Source of the DNA: Aselliscus stoliczkanus
Taxonomy: Eukaryota > Chordata > Mammalia > Chiroptera > Hipposideridae
Assembly (NCBI GenBank): GCA_033961575.1
Contig: CM066735.1
Span: 30,461,501 to 30,525,500, forward strand
Reading direction: 5' to 3'
Length of the DNA: 64,000 nucleotides
Of the stretch, positions 37,801-48,215 are shown one piece after another (the stretch's first letter is position 1; the number at the start of each line of letters is the position of its first letter). Position numbers and translations under genes: made by a program. The notes beneath the pieces were generated by a model that did not search any database, had not been told where the DNA came from, and saw nothing but the letters and a program-made list of their open reading frames with translations.

Positions 37801-40800
37801 GAAATTTTATGAGTGTTATGGAAGTGTGTTTGTATGTATAACCTTTCTTAAAGGTCTTTCCAATGCAATTTATACTACAGAAAAAAACCTGGTGCTAAAA
37901 ATATGGCCATTCGATGGGGTTACCATTATTATATTTTATTGACTATTATACGAGTATAGCAGGTTTCAAAGTATGAATACGCTTCATTGATCAGAAGCAA
38001 AGTACAAGTTGAAATAGTAGAATTAAATGGATTCTATGGATTATTTATTAAGTTTATTTTATTTATTTATTTATTGTTTATTTATTTTTTGAGGGCAGTG
38101 TTACTGGCCCTCATATGTGGGACCCGAACCGGGGTCGCTGGCTTCCCAAGCCAGCGCTTAACCACTGCGCCACTCGGCTGGCCCATTAAGTTTATTTTAG
38201 ATAGTAATTATAATCAGGTTCTTCACCAGATCTTTTAATAGACCTGACAAACATCAGAATTAACAAATATGTTTCTTTGTATGTGAGTTTTCCTGGTCAC
38301 CTTCAAATGGAGTTTCCAATTAATGAAAATGATTTAAAAGCAATTCATAACAGGAAAAGCAAGGAACAAGGAAATAATAGATTAGGCTGTCATTTGCTGC
38401 CTAATATCGATTATTTTAAAGATCAGTTAGTTGCTAAGCTTTGGTACGACTTTAAATATAAAATAAATTACTTGTCATGGATAAATCTTACTGATTGGAA
38501 AATACTGAATATGAGAAACAGAGTGTTTGATAAATTGAAACTATAATGGGTACATTGCTTTGAAAAACATGTTTCAGTAGAAAATACAAACATGGTACAA
38601 AATTCCAAAGTATGAAAAGGCATAGAGGGGAAAGTGAGTCCTCTCTGCTTGTCCAGTTCCTTCCCGCTTTATGGGTGCACCATGATGTTTAACCTGTTGT
38701 CTCTTGATGGACATTTAAGGTGTTTCTGATCTGCTGCTGTTACAACTAATAATGCAGTGACAATACTTGTATGGAATTTATTTTGCACATGTGCAAGTAT
38801 CTGAGCTTAATCCTGGGAATGAAACTGCCAAGGCTCGAAAAGATATATGCATTTGAAATTTTGACAGATAATATAGCATTGTATTGATTTCTATGGGGTA
38901 CCTTAAGTGTTTTGTCCCCTCCCCTCTTTTTTGAAGAACTTCTGTGTTTACTACTTGGAGAAAATCATGTTGACAAATGCTTGCATAAACTTGGCAGCTA
39001 CTCAAAACAGATATTCCTCTGGGGGCTCTTAGAGGCTGTTTGGCATGGAGTTGATTTTCGCACACTGTCTCCTTATACATTTTCACAAATATTAAGACAT
39101 ACAGATTTGTTCTGGTTAAAATCTTGGTCTAGTTTTTGTCAACAGCCTTGTTTCTTTTGCCTTAAACAAGTTTTTGGGATTATTTGAATTCTTTCTAGGT
39201 CCTAAAGATTTATATCAGAGGATAGAAATCTGAGCTGGTCGATGTATCAAGTAGTACACGTCCTACAATTGTTAGTACTGGTGATAGGCTAATGTCCTTA
39301 GGTCTAATTTAAACTTAAAGTCTCCGCTGTATGTAAAAGTGTTCGGAACTAAAAATAGTAACCAAGTAGTATGAGCGGGAGTAACCCTGTTCCTAAAGAG
39401 TTCATATTTCAGAAATAGTAATAATGTGATGTCGTCACATATACCGAACTAAAGTAGAAATATCCTTCTTCTACATTAGGCAAGTGCATGTCGTTTTATT
39501 ATCTATTTATTGGTTTAAGGATGATAGCTTTGTAGTCAGCTGGAAACTTCTAATTGTGCAAAAAGTGATCAGTAATAATGTCATTTGTTGGACAGTGGCA
39601 CCTACTGGTAGTTTATAATTTTTATATCCCAGCTGAGAAAGCATTATAAGTGTATATGTAGTAAAAGGAGTAGAGCCAGTTTTTAGAACGTTACAAATAA
39701 AGTGAAAGAATGATATAGAAGAGAGCCCTATGGAGCTAAGGAGAGAGAGAATACAAACTGAACAGCCATGCAAGCACGAAAATGGGTGTGTGGAATGTTT
39801 AAGAGCTACTGATATCTCTGCTCAGGTCTTATGATATATGATATAGAATCCAGACTGTTTGTGAATATATTTATGGGTGAGGATTATGTAGTTCATGAAC
39901 TAGAGCAAAAAATGACATTGAAATTTGGTAGAGCTGAACTAATTATCATTAGAAACTAGCTTTGCAGTTTTTGATTTCTCAAAAACTGGAGGAAGATATA
40001 TATGAGTTTTAAAAAGCTGCAGATAGATTCTTAGGGCAGTAAAACTATTCTGTATAATACTACAATGGTGGATACCTGCAGTATTTGGCAAACATGGGTT
40101 TGCCAAACTGTACAATCCAGAGACTGAATTCTAATGTAAACTATGGATTTGACTTGATAATAACATATCAGTATGGGTTCATCAAATGTGCCATACTTAG
40201 CCAAGATGTTGAGGGTAAATTGGAGCTTGGGGGCAGTGCGATAAGGGAGTATATGGGAATTCTTTCTACTTTCAGCTCAATTTTCCTATAAACTGAAAGC
40301 AGCTCTAAAAAAATGTAAGTCTATTTTTTTTTTATTTTTTTTTTAGCTAAGCCATCCTGCACCTGTTGGCAGCTCAGCGGCTGCTCAGCTTGGGCTGGGA
40401 ATCCAACCGGCAACCCTTTTGCTCAGAGCTCAGCTCGCACTCTTGAGCGAGCTCTTAACCAACTGAGCCACTTGGTCAGCCCCTAGTCTATTTTTTTTTT
40501 TTTTTAAAGTTGCAGTTAATAATGAGAGAGAGAAAGGTCTTGGGTTTTTGGACATGGTCTTGCTCCCCATATCAAACATCATATCAAAGAGCAAAAACCA
40601 GTATTGAGTTTGTCCCTTTCCTTTCAACTTGGCCTCTAACGCCTACTGTATTTTACTCTTTCAGTGTAGAGGTCAGTGATGGCTAGCTGCTGGTCCCATG
40701 AGGTTTGTCATTCCAACTACAGGTCTGGGATGAGGTGGTGGCAACCTTCTCCTAGTGAAATAACGTCATCTTCCAAGCTTGAGCAGTGGAGGGAGAACCT

Positions 40801-43800
40801 TCATGGGAGATGGGTGCCTGAACATCATAACGCTAGTTCTGGACTTGTAATCCTTGCTGGACTCAGAGGGCATGTCTTGCCCTCTACACATCACAGACCA
40901 TAGCGGAGCTGAATCCAGGCTGTACTGCTGAACAAGATCTTGTTAAAAGCTTTGAGATGTTAGCCTTTATCTGTTCATATATCTGGCTTACTTGGTTATT
41001 TTTGGAGGACCACAGTCTGTCCTAACAGCCTATATTTGTGTGGTAGAGGCCTTTCCATCTCGCTGAGATTGTCCTTGAACTCGTCTCACTGCCTTATCTC
41101 CCTCTCTATGTAAGGTTTGCCTTCCAGTACCTCATATCCTGTTCTAGATCTGTCTTTTTTTCAAGGTGAACACACCCTCAGATGGCCTCTCACAGGTCAT
41201 GTGGCCTTACCCTTTGTCTCCGAAACACATAGAACTAAAATCTCCTCAGAAGCAGGGCAGATCAGATCCTTTCAACACAATATGGATAAATACCCAGAGT
41301 AGCATCTTCAACTGGAACATTCTAACCTCCACCCAGCTACCAATGTAAGAAGTGAGGGTCCTTTTAGGGGAGCTCACTTTCCTCAACTTCAAGTACTTAA
41401 TGAGGCCTATTTTTCATCTTTGAATCACAGTTTTGTAGAGCTAGAAAAAAAATCTCAGAGACCTATTTTTAGAAAAGAAATCTCAGAGACCTATTTTTAT
41501 TATTTTCAATGTATTTCACTCATTTTATGATACAGAAACATATAGTTTTAGATAGTACTTGACTTTCTCCAGACATAACTTTAGTAGTATCAGCAGAGCA
41601 GGGAACAGAATCTACTGTGTCCTGATCTAGTGGTCCTTTTATCACCAGAGTCAGTTGGAAGTTGAGCCTAGAATTTGCTATTGATGGTTAACACATTGTA
41701 TGCGGGCATTTGAGCGATATGACGAGTTTACTCGTTTCCCACATTCACATTGTAAGCGGGCATTTGAGTGATACGACGAGTTTACTCGTTTCCCACAAAC
41801 AATGTGTTAAAAGGTCTCTCTGCAAACCATTTTTACTGTAGTTTATTGAGTATTTTTCCCTTAAGATTAAAACACATCACTGATTTTTATTTTTATTCTT
41901 TTTAGAGTTAGTGGGGAAATATGCCAATTTTTGTAGAATTCAAACTGACTTAGAATAAAGGATAATTGTATCATGAACTCTTTGAGAAGAAACAAGCTTT
42001 TAATGTTACATTCATAATTTTAATTCAACTGTTTTAACAATCATAATTTTAATTCATTCAACTGTTTTAACAAGCAAAGTGAATTTTCTGAGGCATCTTA
42101 GAAAATAAGTGTGTCCAAAGACATAAAACTTCTTAAGATGATTGTGTTGCCTATTGATTATTATAACTCTTCACTATGAATAAAGTTTCATTTGTAGTTC
42201 ACTTGAAATTCTGCAGAGGCTGGTGATCCAATTTTATCATTATCTGTATCTGCTACTGCTTTTATTCTTGCATTCCTTCTGGCCATCTCATTGTTCTTAA
42301 AGATAAAAGGAAATGAAGGAAATGTTGCTGACTCTGAAAATAAATGTAAAATTTTACGGTAGATTGTATTTCATAATGTAATCTCACAATGAGACACACA
42401 AAGAATACAAAATTGTTTTGTTATTCCAGGCCCTCATTACTGACAATCTGAAGTCAGTACTTTGCATCTTTTTTTCAATAACTTTTAATCTAAACACAAA
42501 AGTAATATATATCTGTTGTGAACAGTTAGGAAAGTACAGACAAATACAAAGAAGAGAATAACCATCATCAACTGTAGTTCTAGTATCTAAAAATAATCAC
42601 TTAATATTTTGGTATATATTTGTCAGTCATTAGTATATATATTTAAATTTTTTTTATTTATTGAGGTATTATTGACATATAACATTATATTTGTTTCAGG
42701 AAATACTGTGAAATGATCACCACAATAAGTCTAGTTAACATTCGTCCTCATACACAATTTTTTTTTCTTGTGATAAGAACTTTTAATATCTACTCTATAG
42801 CTACTTTCAAGTATACTATGAAGTATTAACTGTAGTCACCATGCTGTGTCACCATGACTATTTTATTACCGGAGGGTTTTTTTTGATAGTAGTGTAACTA
42901 CTTTTGTAACCTACATACAAATAGTATTTTCTTTTATTTAAATATCTTTCATAGCATCATTTTAATGCCTGAATGTTGTTCTGTTGTGTGGATGTACCAT
43001 TATTTATATAACTAGTTCCTTTATTGAAAGACATTCAACTTGTTCCCCATTTTTCTCTAATAAAGCTGCATTATCATAGACTTCATGAAAGGAAATCTAT
43101 GATTATTTCTCATAAGACTGTTAAGAAAATGTTTAAATATTTAAGCGAAAACCTTAGGCAAAAAAATAATAATAATTGTATAGTAGTGCATAATAAACTT
43201 GTGGCTTAATGTTAATTCTTAATCCCGTGCTTAGTTCACATTCAACCTGATATTTTAAATGAAAGTATATTTAGATTGGTTTATAGCTTGAGTTATAAAT
43301 GACTTAATTTTAACAAGCCAATTTAGAAACTGTTTTTTGAGATTGCACATTAAACCTTCATTTCACATGTCATGTCTAACTTTTAATCCATCTATTTTTC
43401 ATGACCTTAAAAACTTAAAAAAAATTTTTTCTAATTTTTGTTCGTTTCATGAGGAGTAATTGCATTCTCTTATAAAGCTTAAATGATTGAGTCATGTACA
43501 GAATATTGATCATTATATAAGTATTTTATTGATAATACGCATATGTGTTTGTATGTCTCCAGATAATTGCAAGATTTTCATAATAAATCTGTACTCCTGG
43601 CATATATCTATAATATAAATAACTTAATATAAATAACTTAGGATTAGTTGTTTAATGTATTATATAATACTTTATACTACAGAACTTTATACTTTAGAAC
43701 ATGTTCTCTGTAAGCTTGATTGCACACAAAAAGGCCATGTTAAATTTTTAATGTTCTGTGTATACTTGAAAGATTCTTTTCTTATATGAATATTGGAAAT

Positions 43801-44512
43801 ACTTGCAGTCATATTTCTAATTATCAGCTGTTTGAGTTATAGCAAATAGAAGTAATTTTGTCAGAACTGCCAAATCAGTTCATGCGACCACCTTTGTGAT
43901 GTCTCCCTTCCCTCTACCCGACGCAAGTGAAAATTAATCAACTCTGCTATACTTTGTGTACACTTCCATAAGGATATTCATTATACTTCCTTGCATTATA
44001 ATTTGTGGTGCAAGTGACTATTTCCTCCATAAAGTATCGGCTCCTCGAGGAATAGAATGTTTATTCATGTTTGTATCTTTCCAACTTACATTGTGTAACG
44101 AGTTGGGCCAAATATTTGGGGATCAGGTATTTTATTGTTCAGTAAATGTTCATTGAGTTAAATTGAATAAAAATGTAAACTTGGTTACTTGATTGTTGGC
44201 AAAACTCTGTATTTCCTAAACAGGGTTTATTAATAACCTCAAGTTTTCAGGAGCAAATTTATTTTTATTTGAAATTCTGCGAATGTCTTAGTGTCTACCC
44301 TTTTCTACTAATTAACAAACATTTCTCTTTTAGGATTTGTTCATACAGATATGACGAAAAACTTGAACGAAGAACATTTAAAGAAAAATATCCCTCTTGG
44401 GAGATTTGGAGAACCTATTGATGTGGCACACGCAGTTGTGTTTCTTTTAGAATCACCGTATGTTACAGGGCATGTTCTGGTGGTCGATGGGGGATTACAA
44501 CTCACAATGTAA
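29420..44512 (+). CDS. CBR4: CBR4, carbonyl reductase 4 / mitochondrial 3-oxoacyl-ACP reductase beta subunit (five coding exons joined)
   Basis: Joining 29420-29561, 31930-32050, 32747-32883, 34254-34388 and 44334-44512 gives 714 nt, which is 237 codons plus TAA and equals the usual CBR4 length. The protein is a classical SDR. It has a Rossmann nucleotide-binding motif GGSRGIG (residues 9-15), NAAG (82-85), Ser135, and the catalytic Tyr148/Lys152 in VYSGSKGG. It ends with the HVLVVDGG C-terminal segment. From knowledge of the family, CBR4 uses NADPH, reduces quinones and 3-oxoacyl-ACP, and pairs with HSD17B8 in a heterotetramer of mitochondrial fatty acid synthesis; the N-terminus acts without an obvious cleaved presequence. 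All four introns are GT-AG with matching phases. The start ATG has C at -3 and G at +4. Gly150 and Val177 replace the alanines I recall in human CBR4; neither is a catalytic position. No frameshift or premature stop was seen, so the gene looks functional. Confidence 0.96.
31075..31218 (+). mobile_element. SINE (family B) in CBR4 intron 1
   Basis: GGGCTGGCTGAGTGGCTCAG head, AGAGCTCGCTCAAG, TGCCAACAGGTGGCAGGATG tail, poly(A). Target duplications AAAAAAGTAACA at 31063 and 31219. Confidence 0.94.
31333..31440 (-). mobile_element. SINE (family A) in CBR4 intron 1, antisense
   Basis: Poly(T), GAGGGCAGTGTCACTGGCCC, CTTAACCACTGCGCCACTCG, GCCGGCCC. Perfect 15-bp target duplications TCTCCTAATAGTCTT at 31318 and 31441. 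Confidence 0.96.
31930..32050 (+). CDS. CBR4: CBR4 coding exon 2
   Basis: The acceptor TTGTTGTGTAG is followed by codons for [17 protein letters not shown], and the exon ends in NAAGINR. It carries the acidic turn around Asp56 and the NAAG motif (82-85) that stabilises the central sheet and lines the cofactor pocket. The donor is AACAG|GTTGGT, a weaker +3 T site, but the phase is exact with exon 3. Intron 2 is 696 bp. Confidence 0.95.
32185..32425 (-). repeat. Old L1 3' fragment in CBR4 intron 2
   Basis: AGTACAGTTTGGTGAATTTT, TGCCCATATTTAGCTATAGA and TGAACTTAACAATAATGGAA resemble reversed L1M 3' text. Intron 2 is otherwise plain AT-rich sequence. Confidence 0.5.
32747..32883 (+). CDS. CBR4: CBR4 coding exon 3
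   Basis: A T-rich tract ending TTTTTTTAG precedes the exon. It completes Arg88 and continues [19 protein letters not shown], then [17 protein letters not shown], ending SIVNV plus one base of Gly134. This is the central helix region of the SDR fold that forms the oligomer interface. The donor G|GTAAGT is strong. Intron 3 is 1,370 bp. Confidence 0.95.
32884..34253 (+). other. CBR4: CBR4 intron 3
   Basis: AT-rich unique-looking sequence. I see no SINE, LTR or coding segment in it apart from the splice signals and the polypyrimidine tract at its end. Confidence 0.7.
34254..34388 (+). CDS. CBR4: CBR4 coding exon 4 (active site)
   Basis: The acceptor TTTTGTCCCCAG is followed by codons for [20 protein letters not shown]. 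The catalytic Ser135, Tyr148 and Lys152 all lie in this exon, with the YxxxK spacing intact. The exon ends in NVVVP plus one base of Gly179. The donor is G|GTCAGT. Intron 4 is 9,945 bp, by far the longest. Confidence 0.95.
34799..34843 (+). repeat. (TG)n microsatellite in CBR4 intron 4
   Basis: About 22 TG units, followed by TTTGTGGCGGGGGCG. Confidence 0.97.
37114..37280 (+). mobile_element. SINE (family B) in CBR4 intron 4
   Basis: GGGCCGGCCGAGTGGCTCAG head, GCTGCCAACAGGTAACAAGA tail, A-rich end. Target duplications AAAA(G/A)GTAATCCA at 37101 and 37281. Confidence 0.94.
38062..38184 (-). mobile_element. SINE (family A) in CBR4 intron 4, antisense
   Basis: T-rich tail with (TTTA)n, GAGGGCAGTGTTACTGGCCC, CCAAGCCAGCGCTTAACCAC, CGGCTGGCCC. 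Perfect 15-bp target duplications ATTAAGTTTATTTTA at 38047 and 38185. Confidence 0.96.
38585..38900 (-). repeat. Old L1 3' fragment, antisense
   Basis: ACAAAATTCCAAAGTATGAA, TTTCTGATCTGCTGCTGTTA, CTAATAATGCAGTGACAATA and GCTTAATCCTGGGAATGAAA match reversed L1M 3' style. Confidence 0.6.
40332..40484 (-). mobile_element. SINE (family B) in CBR4 intron 4, antisense
   Basis: TTAGCTAAGCCATCCTGCAC, GCTCGCACTCTTGAGCGAGC, CTTAACCAACTGAGCCACTT, GGTCAGCCC. Target duplications AGTCTATTTTT at 40318 and 40485. Confidence 0.92.
41692..41806. mobile_element. piggyBac-like MITE (115 bp) in CBR4 intron 4
   Basis: Flanked by TTAA at 41688-41691 and 41807-41810, with inverted termini CACATTGT and ACAATGTG. 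Inside, a unit of about 54 bp is duplicated (41692-41745 and 41746 onward). Each unit contains GCGGGCATTTGAG and the small palindrome ACGAGTTTACTCGT. On the minus strand the unit reads GGGAAACGAGTAAACTCG, resembling the terminal region of bat piggyBac (piggyBat) elements. No transposase is present. Confidence 0.85.
42480..43090 (-). repeat. Old LINE fragments in CBR4 intron 4
   Basis: The inner part (about 42640-42880) reads as a reversed L1 3' end (ATTGAGGTATTATTGACATA, TTGTGATAAGAACTTTTAAT). The flanks (ATTTTGGTATATATTTGTCA, TAATGCCTGAATGTTGTTCT) look like an older LINE that it interrupted. Confidence 0.6.
44334..44512 (+). CDS. CBR4: CBR4 coding exon 5 and stop
   Basis: The acceptor is ATTTCTCTTTTAG. 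The exon opens [18 protein letters not shown] after Gly179. It continues through the substrate-binding loop ([18 protein letters not shown]) and ends [11 protein letters not shown] before TAA at 44510-44512. The terminal VDGG segment is typical of SDRs of the FabG type. Confidence 0.96.
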
Positions 44513-45735
44513 TTTACATATTATTCAGTTATAACGGTGGTTAGAATCAAGGGCACGCTTTGGCCATTGATTAAATAATCATACCTACATGGGTGACATT
44601 TTTTAATCAAACCTATCCATGCTACAAATGTTAATTTTCATTTTTATATATCTGAAAAGAACAATGTGACCAATTTGCGGCATGTACCTTATAGACTGCA
44701 ACAATTTTATTTAATATATAGACATTTTTCTAGTGATATCAACAGGTGTTATCTTAATTTATATATTTTGTCTCAAATGTGGAAAAAATATATAGTTTAA
44801 TTTTCATGGGTTATTTCATTGCATCAGAATGAATTCACTAGAAGTTAATCACGTAGGTAAATGCCAAAATAAAAGTATTTACAGGGTATTGGTTAATTGT
44901 CAGTACTTGAGCAGCCCTGCTAAAGTTAAACATTGTATTCCTTTTTCACATGCTTTGGATGAGATTTTATATAGGTTAAAAAAAAAGAGTATCAGTTTGA
45001 TAGACATGAAATTAGAGTCTGATTTCTTTGAGTGGCATTACTGGTGATTAAGCAGTTGGGCAAAATAATCTATAAACATAGATACGGTACAGTTGATCCA
45101 TTCTGTAGAAATTCTCAGATGGGGAGGACCAGACCTTAACGTTTTAATTTCTGTTAAGGTGATCTCATCAATTTAGAAAGGGCAAGTGTTTGGTGTTTTT
45201 TTGTTTGTTTTTTCCCCCCCACAAAACAGTCACTATAGCAGGCTACTTAAAAATACTATAAGAAATAATGACATTTTAAAAATTAAGAGTTGTTTTGCAT
45301 TAATGAATAAATGATTCTTACCCTAGAATTTTAGAAAGATAGTAAATACTTAATTACTTATGAACAATCTAACTTAAATATACAGTAACAGATTAAATGT
45401 CTTTACAAAGAACAAAAGCATTGGTCTTAAAATATTTGCCTGAGAATAAAGACACAAACTGAATGTAAAATACCAGGAAACATCTCTTTTGTATTGAGCT
45501 TTTTTGTAGGGAATAGTGTGATATTTTACATGTCATTGGATTAATATTGATTTTTGTTTAAAAATATTTTAAATATTACTGCATTTTAAAAAGTAATCTT
45601 TTCACAGTTTTATTGGAGCTGAACATTATGTTATATAAACAGATTTAATTTTATATTGGAAGTCAGTGCAAAAGTATGAATAGGATATACTAAATAAATG
45701 CAAAATAAGAAAAAGAAATAAAAATAAAAAGTAAT
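44513..45735 (+). other. CBR4: CBR4 3' UTR region with candidate poly(A) signals
   Basis: AT-rich, repeat-poor sequence follows the stop codon. AATAAA hexamers occur at 44868-44873, 45306-45311, 45445-45450, 45693-45698, 45717-45722 and 45723-45728. Which one is used cannot be told from sequence. The next repeat (a SINE) starts only at 46242, so this block is plausibly the transcribed 3' UTR. Confidence 0.5.
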
Positions 45736-46241
45736 AAAGTCAAATCTATGTTTTAAATTGAGATTGCTGATTCCTTAAAAATTACTTTAGAACTTATCTT
45801 TGAAAGAGTCTTCTTTGCTTACAGAAACCTATTTAGGTTGTGAGAAAATCATTAAGAGTGAATTAAAATTAGTATTATTAATCACATTGTCTACTAAATG
45901 CAAGCATGGTAATTTACAGAATTTATCAGGCATTAACAATTCTAGGCACATAGAGGAAATGTAGCAGCTTTAAGGATGGTGTCGAATGTGGTAGCTGATG
46001 TTCTCAGCTAGGAGAGTTTATGCAGACCGAGCAGGTCATTTTTTAATGCTGCCTTTCCTGCAGACTTTGGCTGCCTGCACTTCTTATTAAGACATCCTCT
46101 CAGGCTTGAATTCCCTTCTCTGAACATCTCAAGTTCTGAAATCATCAGTGAGGCTGATTGGACTGGTGATTAGAAAGAAAGCAGCTTATTTCATGGAGCT
46201 GATGACACTTAAGATGTACGTTACAGACAGGCCTAACCTTT
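45736..46241. other. Intergenic DNA downstream of CBR4
   Basis: AT-rich unique-looking sequence. No gene or repeat recognised. Confidence 0.5.
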
Positions 46242-46374
46242 TTTTTTTTTTTAAGCTGAGCTACCACCTGTTGGCAGCTCAGCTCAGCTGGGGCTGGCAT
46301 CGAACTGCTGATGCTCAGAGCTCAGTTTGCATTCTTGAGTGAGCTCTTAACCAACTGAGCCACTCGGTGGCCCA
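46242..46374 (-). mobile_element. SINE (family B), antisense
   Basis: Poly(T), CACCTGTTGGCAGCTCAGCT, GAGCTCTTAACCAACTGAGC, CCACTCGGTGGCCC. Target duplications ACAGGCCTAACCTTT at 46227 and 46375. Confidence 0.95.
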
Positions 46375-46425
46375 ACAGGCCTAACCTTTAAGCATATATA
46401 TTTACACATTAAAAAATAGGAACCT

Positions 46426-46530
46426 GGGCCGGCCGAGTGGCGCGGTGGTTAAGCACTGGCTTGGGAAGCCAGGGGCCCCGCTTCAGGTCCCACTTATGAG
46501 GGCCAGTGACACTGCCCTCAAAAAAAAAAA
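46426..46530 (+). mobile_element. SINE (family A)
   Basis: GGGCCGGCCGAGTGGCGCGG head, stem region, CACTGCCCTC plus poly(A). Near-perfect target duplications around (T)AGGAACCT / (T)TGGAACCT. Confidence 0.94.
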
Positions 46531-46849
46531 AAAAATTGGAACCTTTTAACTATTCCACTCTCTCCCCCAGCCCATATCACACTGCTGGTGGAATATGGGG
46601 AGAGATCTTGAAATTTGTAAAATCTTCACCATTCCCCTCCTGGTGAATATCCCACCCACTTCTGCTAACCTGGCAGAATTTGTAGCTTAATACTTGCATC
46701 CTATTGCTGAAAGAAGTTGCCTGCTGTTATATTCAGAGGGTCAAGAACTTTAAATGAATTCTTAACAAGAAGACTCACCTGTAACTGTTATATGACTCTT
46801 ATGAGCCCATAATCTAGCTTGTGTTTAGCACTTAAAAAAAATGTTTGTG

Positions 46850-46885
46850 GGGCCAGCTGAGTGGCTCAGTTGGTTAAGAGCTCGC
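46850..46885 (+). mobile_element. Head-only SINE fragment (family B)
   Basis: GGGCCAGCTGAGTGGCTCAG and TTGGTTAAGAGCTCGC match the family B 5' end. They stop abruptly at the start of the antisense L1 (ATCCTCAGGACTTATTTATT). No tail or A-run is present. Confidence 0.85.
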
Positions 46886-47660
46886 ATCCTCAGGACTTAT
46901 TTATTTTCTGACTGGGAAGTTTGTACCATTTGACCCCCTTTACCCATTTCTCCTACCATCCACTCCCTGCCTCTGCCAGATACTAACCTGTGCTCTGTAT
47001 CTGTGAGCTCAGATTTTTTGTTTTGTGTGTGTACAGATTTCTGGTATGAGTGACATCTTACAGTATTTGTCATTCTATGTCTGACTTATTTCACTTAGAA
47101 TAGTGCCCTCGAGGTCCATCCATGTTGTTGCAAATGGCAGCATTTCTTTCTCTTTTATAGTTTAATATTCCTGTATGTGTGTGTACGCCGTATTTTCTTT
47201 ATCCATTCATCTGTTGGTAGACATCGAAGTTGTTTTCATGTCTTGTCTATTGTAAATAATGCCTCAGTGAATGTGGAGGTGTATATATCTTTTTGAGTTA
47301 CTGTTTTCATTTTCTTTTACATTGGCAGCAGTAGAATTTCTGAATCATGTTGTAGTTCTATTTTTAATTTTTTGAGGACCCTCGATACTGTTTTCCATAG
47401 TGGCTGCACCAATTTACATTTCCCCCAACAATACACAGAGGATCTCTTTTCTCCACCTTATCAGCACTTGTTATTTCTTGTCTTTTTGATAACAGTCATT
47501 CTGATGAGCGTGAGGTGGTATTTCATTGTAGTTTAGATTTGCATTTCTCTGATGGTTGGTAATGTTGAGCAGCTTTTCATACATCTGTTGGCCATCTGTA
47601 TGTTTTCTTTGGAATGATGTCTATTCAGACCTGTGCCCATTTTCATTTGTATGTATATAC

Positions 47661-47850
47661 CAGGGGTGCGAAAAAAATGTAGACAAGTGGACACTTTAGT
47701 CAACGCTGCTCAAGCAGTAGTTCACCATAATAAGAAGTGTCTGGACGCTGATGGTAACCACTTTGAGCACCTCTTGTAATTGCAGAAGTCAAATGTGACT
47801 TGTATTCATCTTTTGATATCAGTATATATTGAGTATTACAATATATACCG
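47661..47850 (+). pseudogene. Internally deleted mariner-family transposon with transposase C-terminus
   Basis: The terminal repeat CCAGGGGTGCGAAAAAAATG is followed after about 20 bases by a frame (47699-47779) reading [20 protein letters not shown], then HFEHLL and TAA. The ending H-F-E-H-L-L is typical of Tc1/mariner-superfamily transposases. After the stop, GACTTGTATTCATCTTTTG and ATATTGAGTATTACAAT match the interior of the 134-bp MITE at 13606. The remaining transposase, including the catalytic DDE/D part, is missing. Confidence 0.75.
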
Positions 47851-47910
47851 ATAACAATATATACAGAGGGTGCCAAAAAAAGTATACACATTTTATAAAG
47901 GAAAAAACTG

Positions 47911-48215
47911 TATATATATATATTATATATATGCATATATATGTACCTATTTTGTATATATATTATATATGCATATATGTAATATATATACTGTATGTAT
48001 ATAACTGTATATATAACTATATATTATATATAATATATATTAACTATATATATAATATATATATTGGGTTGTCAGAAAAGTCATGACGCATTTTTGCAAT
48101 GAAAAACATAGAAAAAATATGTCATGACTTTTCTGACAACCCAATATATAATTTATATAGTTATATATATACTGCATATATATATATATATATATAAAAC
48201 TACACACACACACAC
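47911..48215. repeat. (TA)n-rich low-complexity tract
   Basis: Irregular TATATA/ATATGC/GTATAT sequence on both sides of the 81-bp MITE, ending in (CA)n at about 48203-48214. Confidence 0.9.
48064..48144. mobile_element. 81-bp palindromic mariner MITE, copy 1
   Basis: Perfect 24-bp inverted repeats starting TTGGGTTGTCAGAAAAGTCA at both ends, flanked by TA (48062-48063 and 48145-48146). The whole element can fold into one hairpin. Size and layout resemble primate MADE1, but the termini differ. Confidence 0.9.

Larger units (their letters stand above)
34389..44333 (+). other. CBR4: CBR4 intron 4
   Basis: A 9.9-kb intron containing a (TG)n microsatellite, three SINEs, two L1 fragments and a piggyBac-like MITE, each listed separately. 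The stretches 34850-37100, 38900-40320 and 40490-41680 look like unique AT-rich DNA with no exon that I can support. Confidence 0.85.

Noticed and set aside
47829..48086. 85-codon Tyr/Ile-rich open frame
   Set aside because: It is translation of the TA-rich tract and MITE pieces.
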